This document shows positions 63,503 to 64,000 of a DNA stretch of 64,000 nucleotides, one piece after another. Source of the stretch: CAVRQM01 sp963723455 (GTDB lineage Bacteria > Pseudomonadota > Alphaproteobacteria > Acetobacterales > Acetobacteraceae); contig CAVRQM010000001.1 of the NCBI GenBank assembly GCA_963723455.1, positions 806,001 through 870,000 of the forward strand. The letters run 5' to 3'. Positions within the stretch are counted from its first letter, which is position 1. Each line of letters opens with the position of its first letter. The position numbers were made by a program, and so were the translations under genes. A model generated the notes under the pieces. The model ran no database searches. It saw only the letters and a program-made list of their open reading frames with translations, and was not told the DNA's origin.

Positions 63503-64000
63503 ATGTCGCCAGACGAGCCCTTCGACGCGTTGAGCGGGTTGGCGCCGCTGCTGCGCGTGCATCCGGAACTGGACAGCCTGTGTCGCTTCGGTGCGCAATG
63601 GGTCTCGCCGCATCCGTCGGAAACGTCCGGCTGGGCGCCGTTCCATCTGGTGACTCAGGGCGCCTGCGCGCTCGACATGCGCGGCGCAGAGCCGGTGACA
63701 CTCGGCGCTGGCGACATCGCCCTCCTGCCGCACGGCGACGCGCATGTGGTGCGTGGGCCGGGAACAGCGCGAGGTGCGGCTGCGACCGCTCCGGTCAGCG
63801 TGCGCACGACCAGCGCCATCCAGATAAAGTCCGATATCGACGCGCCCGCGGCGGAACTGATTTGCGGGCGTCTGATCTTCGAGCAGGCGCACGACAATTT
63901 CGCGCGCGCCGCCCTGCCGCCGCTGATCGTGATGCGGACCGGGGACGACGCTGCCAGCAGCCGCCTGGGTGAGTTGCTCGCCGCGATCCGGGAGGAACTC
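63503..64000 (+). CDS. AraC-type regulator, N-terminal cupin part, cut by the window end
   Basis: Open from the ATG at 63503 to the last base without a stop (166 codons). The start MSPDEPFDALSGLAPLLRVH and the cupin-like WAPFHLVTQGACALDMRGAE with LGAGDIALLPHGDAHVVRGP match the cupin sensor part of AraC-family regulators. CGRLIFEQAHDNF and LPPLIVMRTGD fit the following segment. The AraC helix-turn-helix would lie beyond the window. It is divergent from the transporter gene, with about 160 nt between. Confidence 0.75.
   Translation, partial: MSPDEPFDALSGLAPLLRVHPELDSLCRFGAQWVSPHPSETSGWAPFHLVTQGACALDMRGAEPVTLGAGDIALLPHGDAHVVRGPGTARGAAATAPVSVRTTSAIQIKSDIDAPAAELICGRLIFEQAHDNFARAALPPLIVMRTGDDAASSRLGELLAAIREEL

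Overview
The window is G+C-rich chromosomal DNA from an alphaproteobacterium, most likely Rhodospirillales and perhaps Acetobacteraceae. The clues are a Rhodospirillales-like gene set (Hsp20 next to Lon, hdaA-ppk-ppx, purM-purN beside an aa3-oxidase subunit IV protein, petABC, a CtrA-type regulator), DUF4169 and DUF3309 proteins, and dense packing with ATGA, GTGA and TTGA stop/start overlaps. Taxonomy is inferred from gene content only. I saw no rRNA, tRNA or CRISPR array.

Layout. 1-11.2 kb (minus): rplK-rplA-rplJ-rplL-rpoB-rpoC, with nusG and secE not adjacent upstream of rplK. 11.3-19.6 kb: a coiled-coil/TM protein, a TPP-enzyme gene divergent from a D-2-hydroxyacid dehydrogenase, a pseudokinase coupled to a membrane protein, proline iminopeptidase, DUF423 and an RlmM-like methyltransferase. 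19.6-28.7 kb is accessory DNA: a truncated ParE toxin, a DegT aminotransferase with a FlaA1/PglF-like protein that lacks its catalytic half, then a pile-up of broken insertion sequences (ISAs1, IS630, two IS5-type, one nearly intact IS3) around an AT-richer ctrA-like gene and a plasmid-type parB remnant. This looks like a decayed plasmid or integrated element. 28.8-38.1 kb: SOUL lipoprotein, Hsp20-Lon, zinc alcohol dehydrogenase, oxyR-katG and a CelD-like acetyltransferase. 38.1-44.4 kb (minus): pgsA, an AI-2E-type permease, hdaA, ppk and ppx, the first four coupled by overlaps. 44.6-50.3 kb: purM-purN, an oxidase subunit IV protein, ndk, a metallopeptidase, dienelactone hydrolase and mtnP. 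50.3-54 kb: petABC (cytochrome bc1) divergent from hemF. 54-64 kb: a histidine kinase with an ethylene-receptor-type sensor, an EmrAB-type efflux pair, a small exported protein, an MsbA-like exporter, the CCA-adding enzyme, a TDT/SLAC1 transporter and the start of an AraC-type regulator that runs off the end.

The most notable biology is the kinase at 54134-55825. Its membrane domain keeps all seven residues that matter for copper/ethylene binding in plant ETR1, with identical spacing. Second is the ctrA-like/parB/IS island.

Caution on quality: rpoC (twice), pgsA, petC, the TPP enzyme, the MsbA-like gene, the ctrA-like gene and IS3 orfA all carry single-base frame breaks. Several of these genes are normally essential, so many breaks are probably base-calling errors. 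Such genes are given over their full span.
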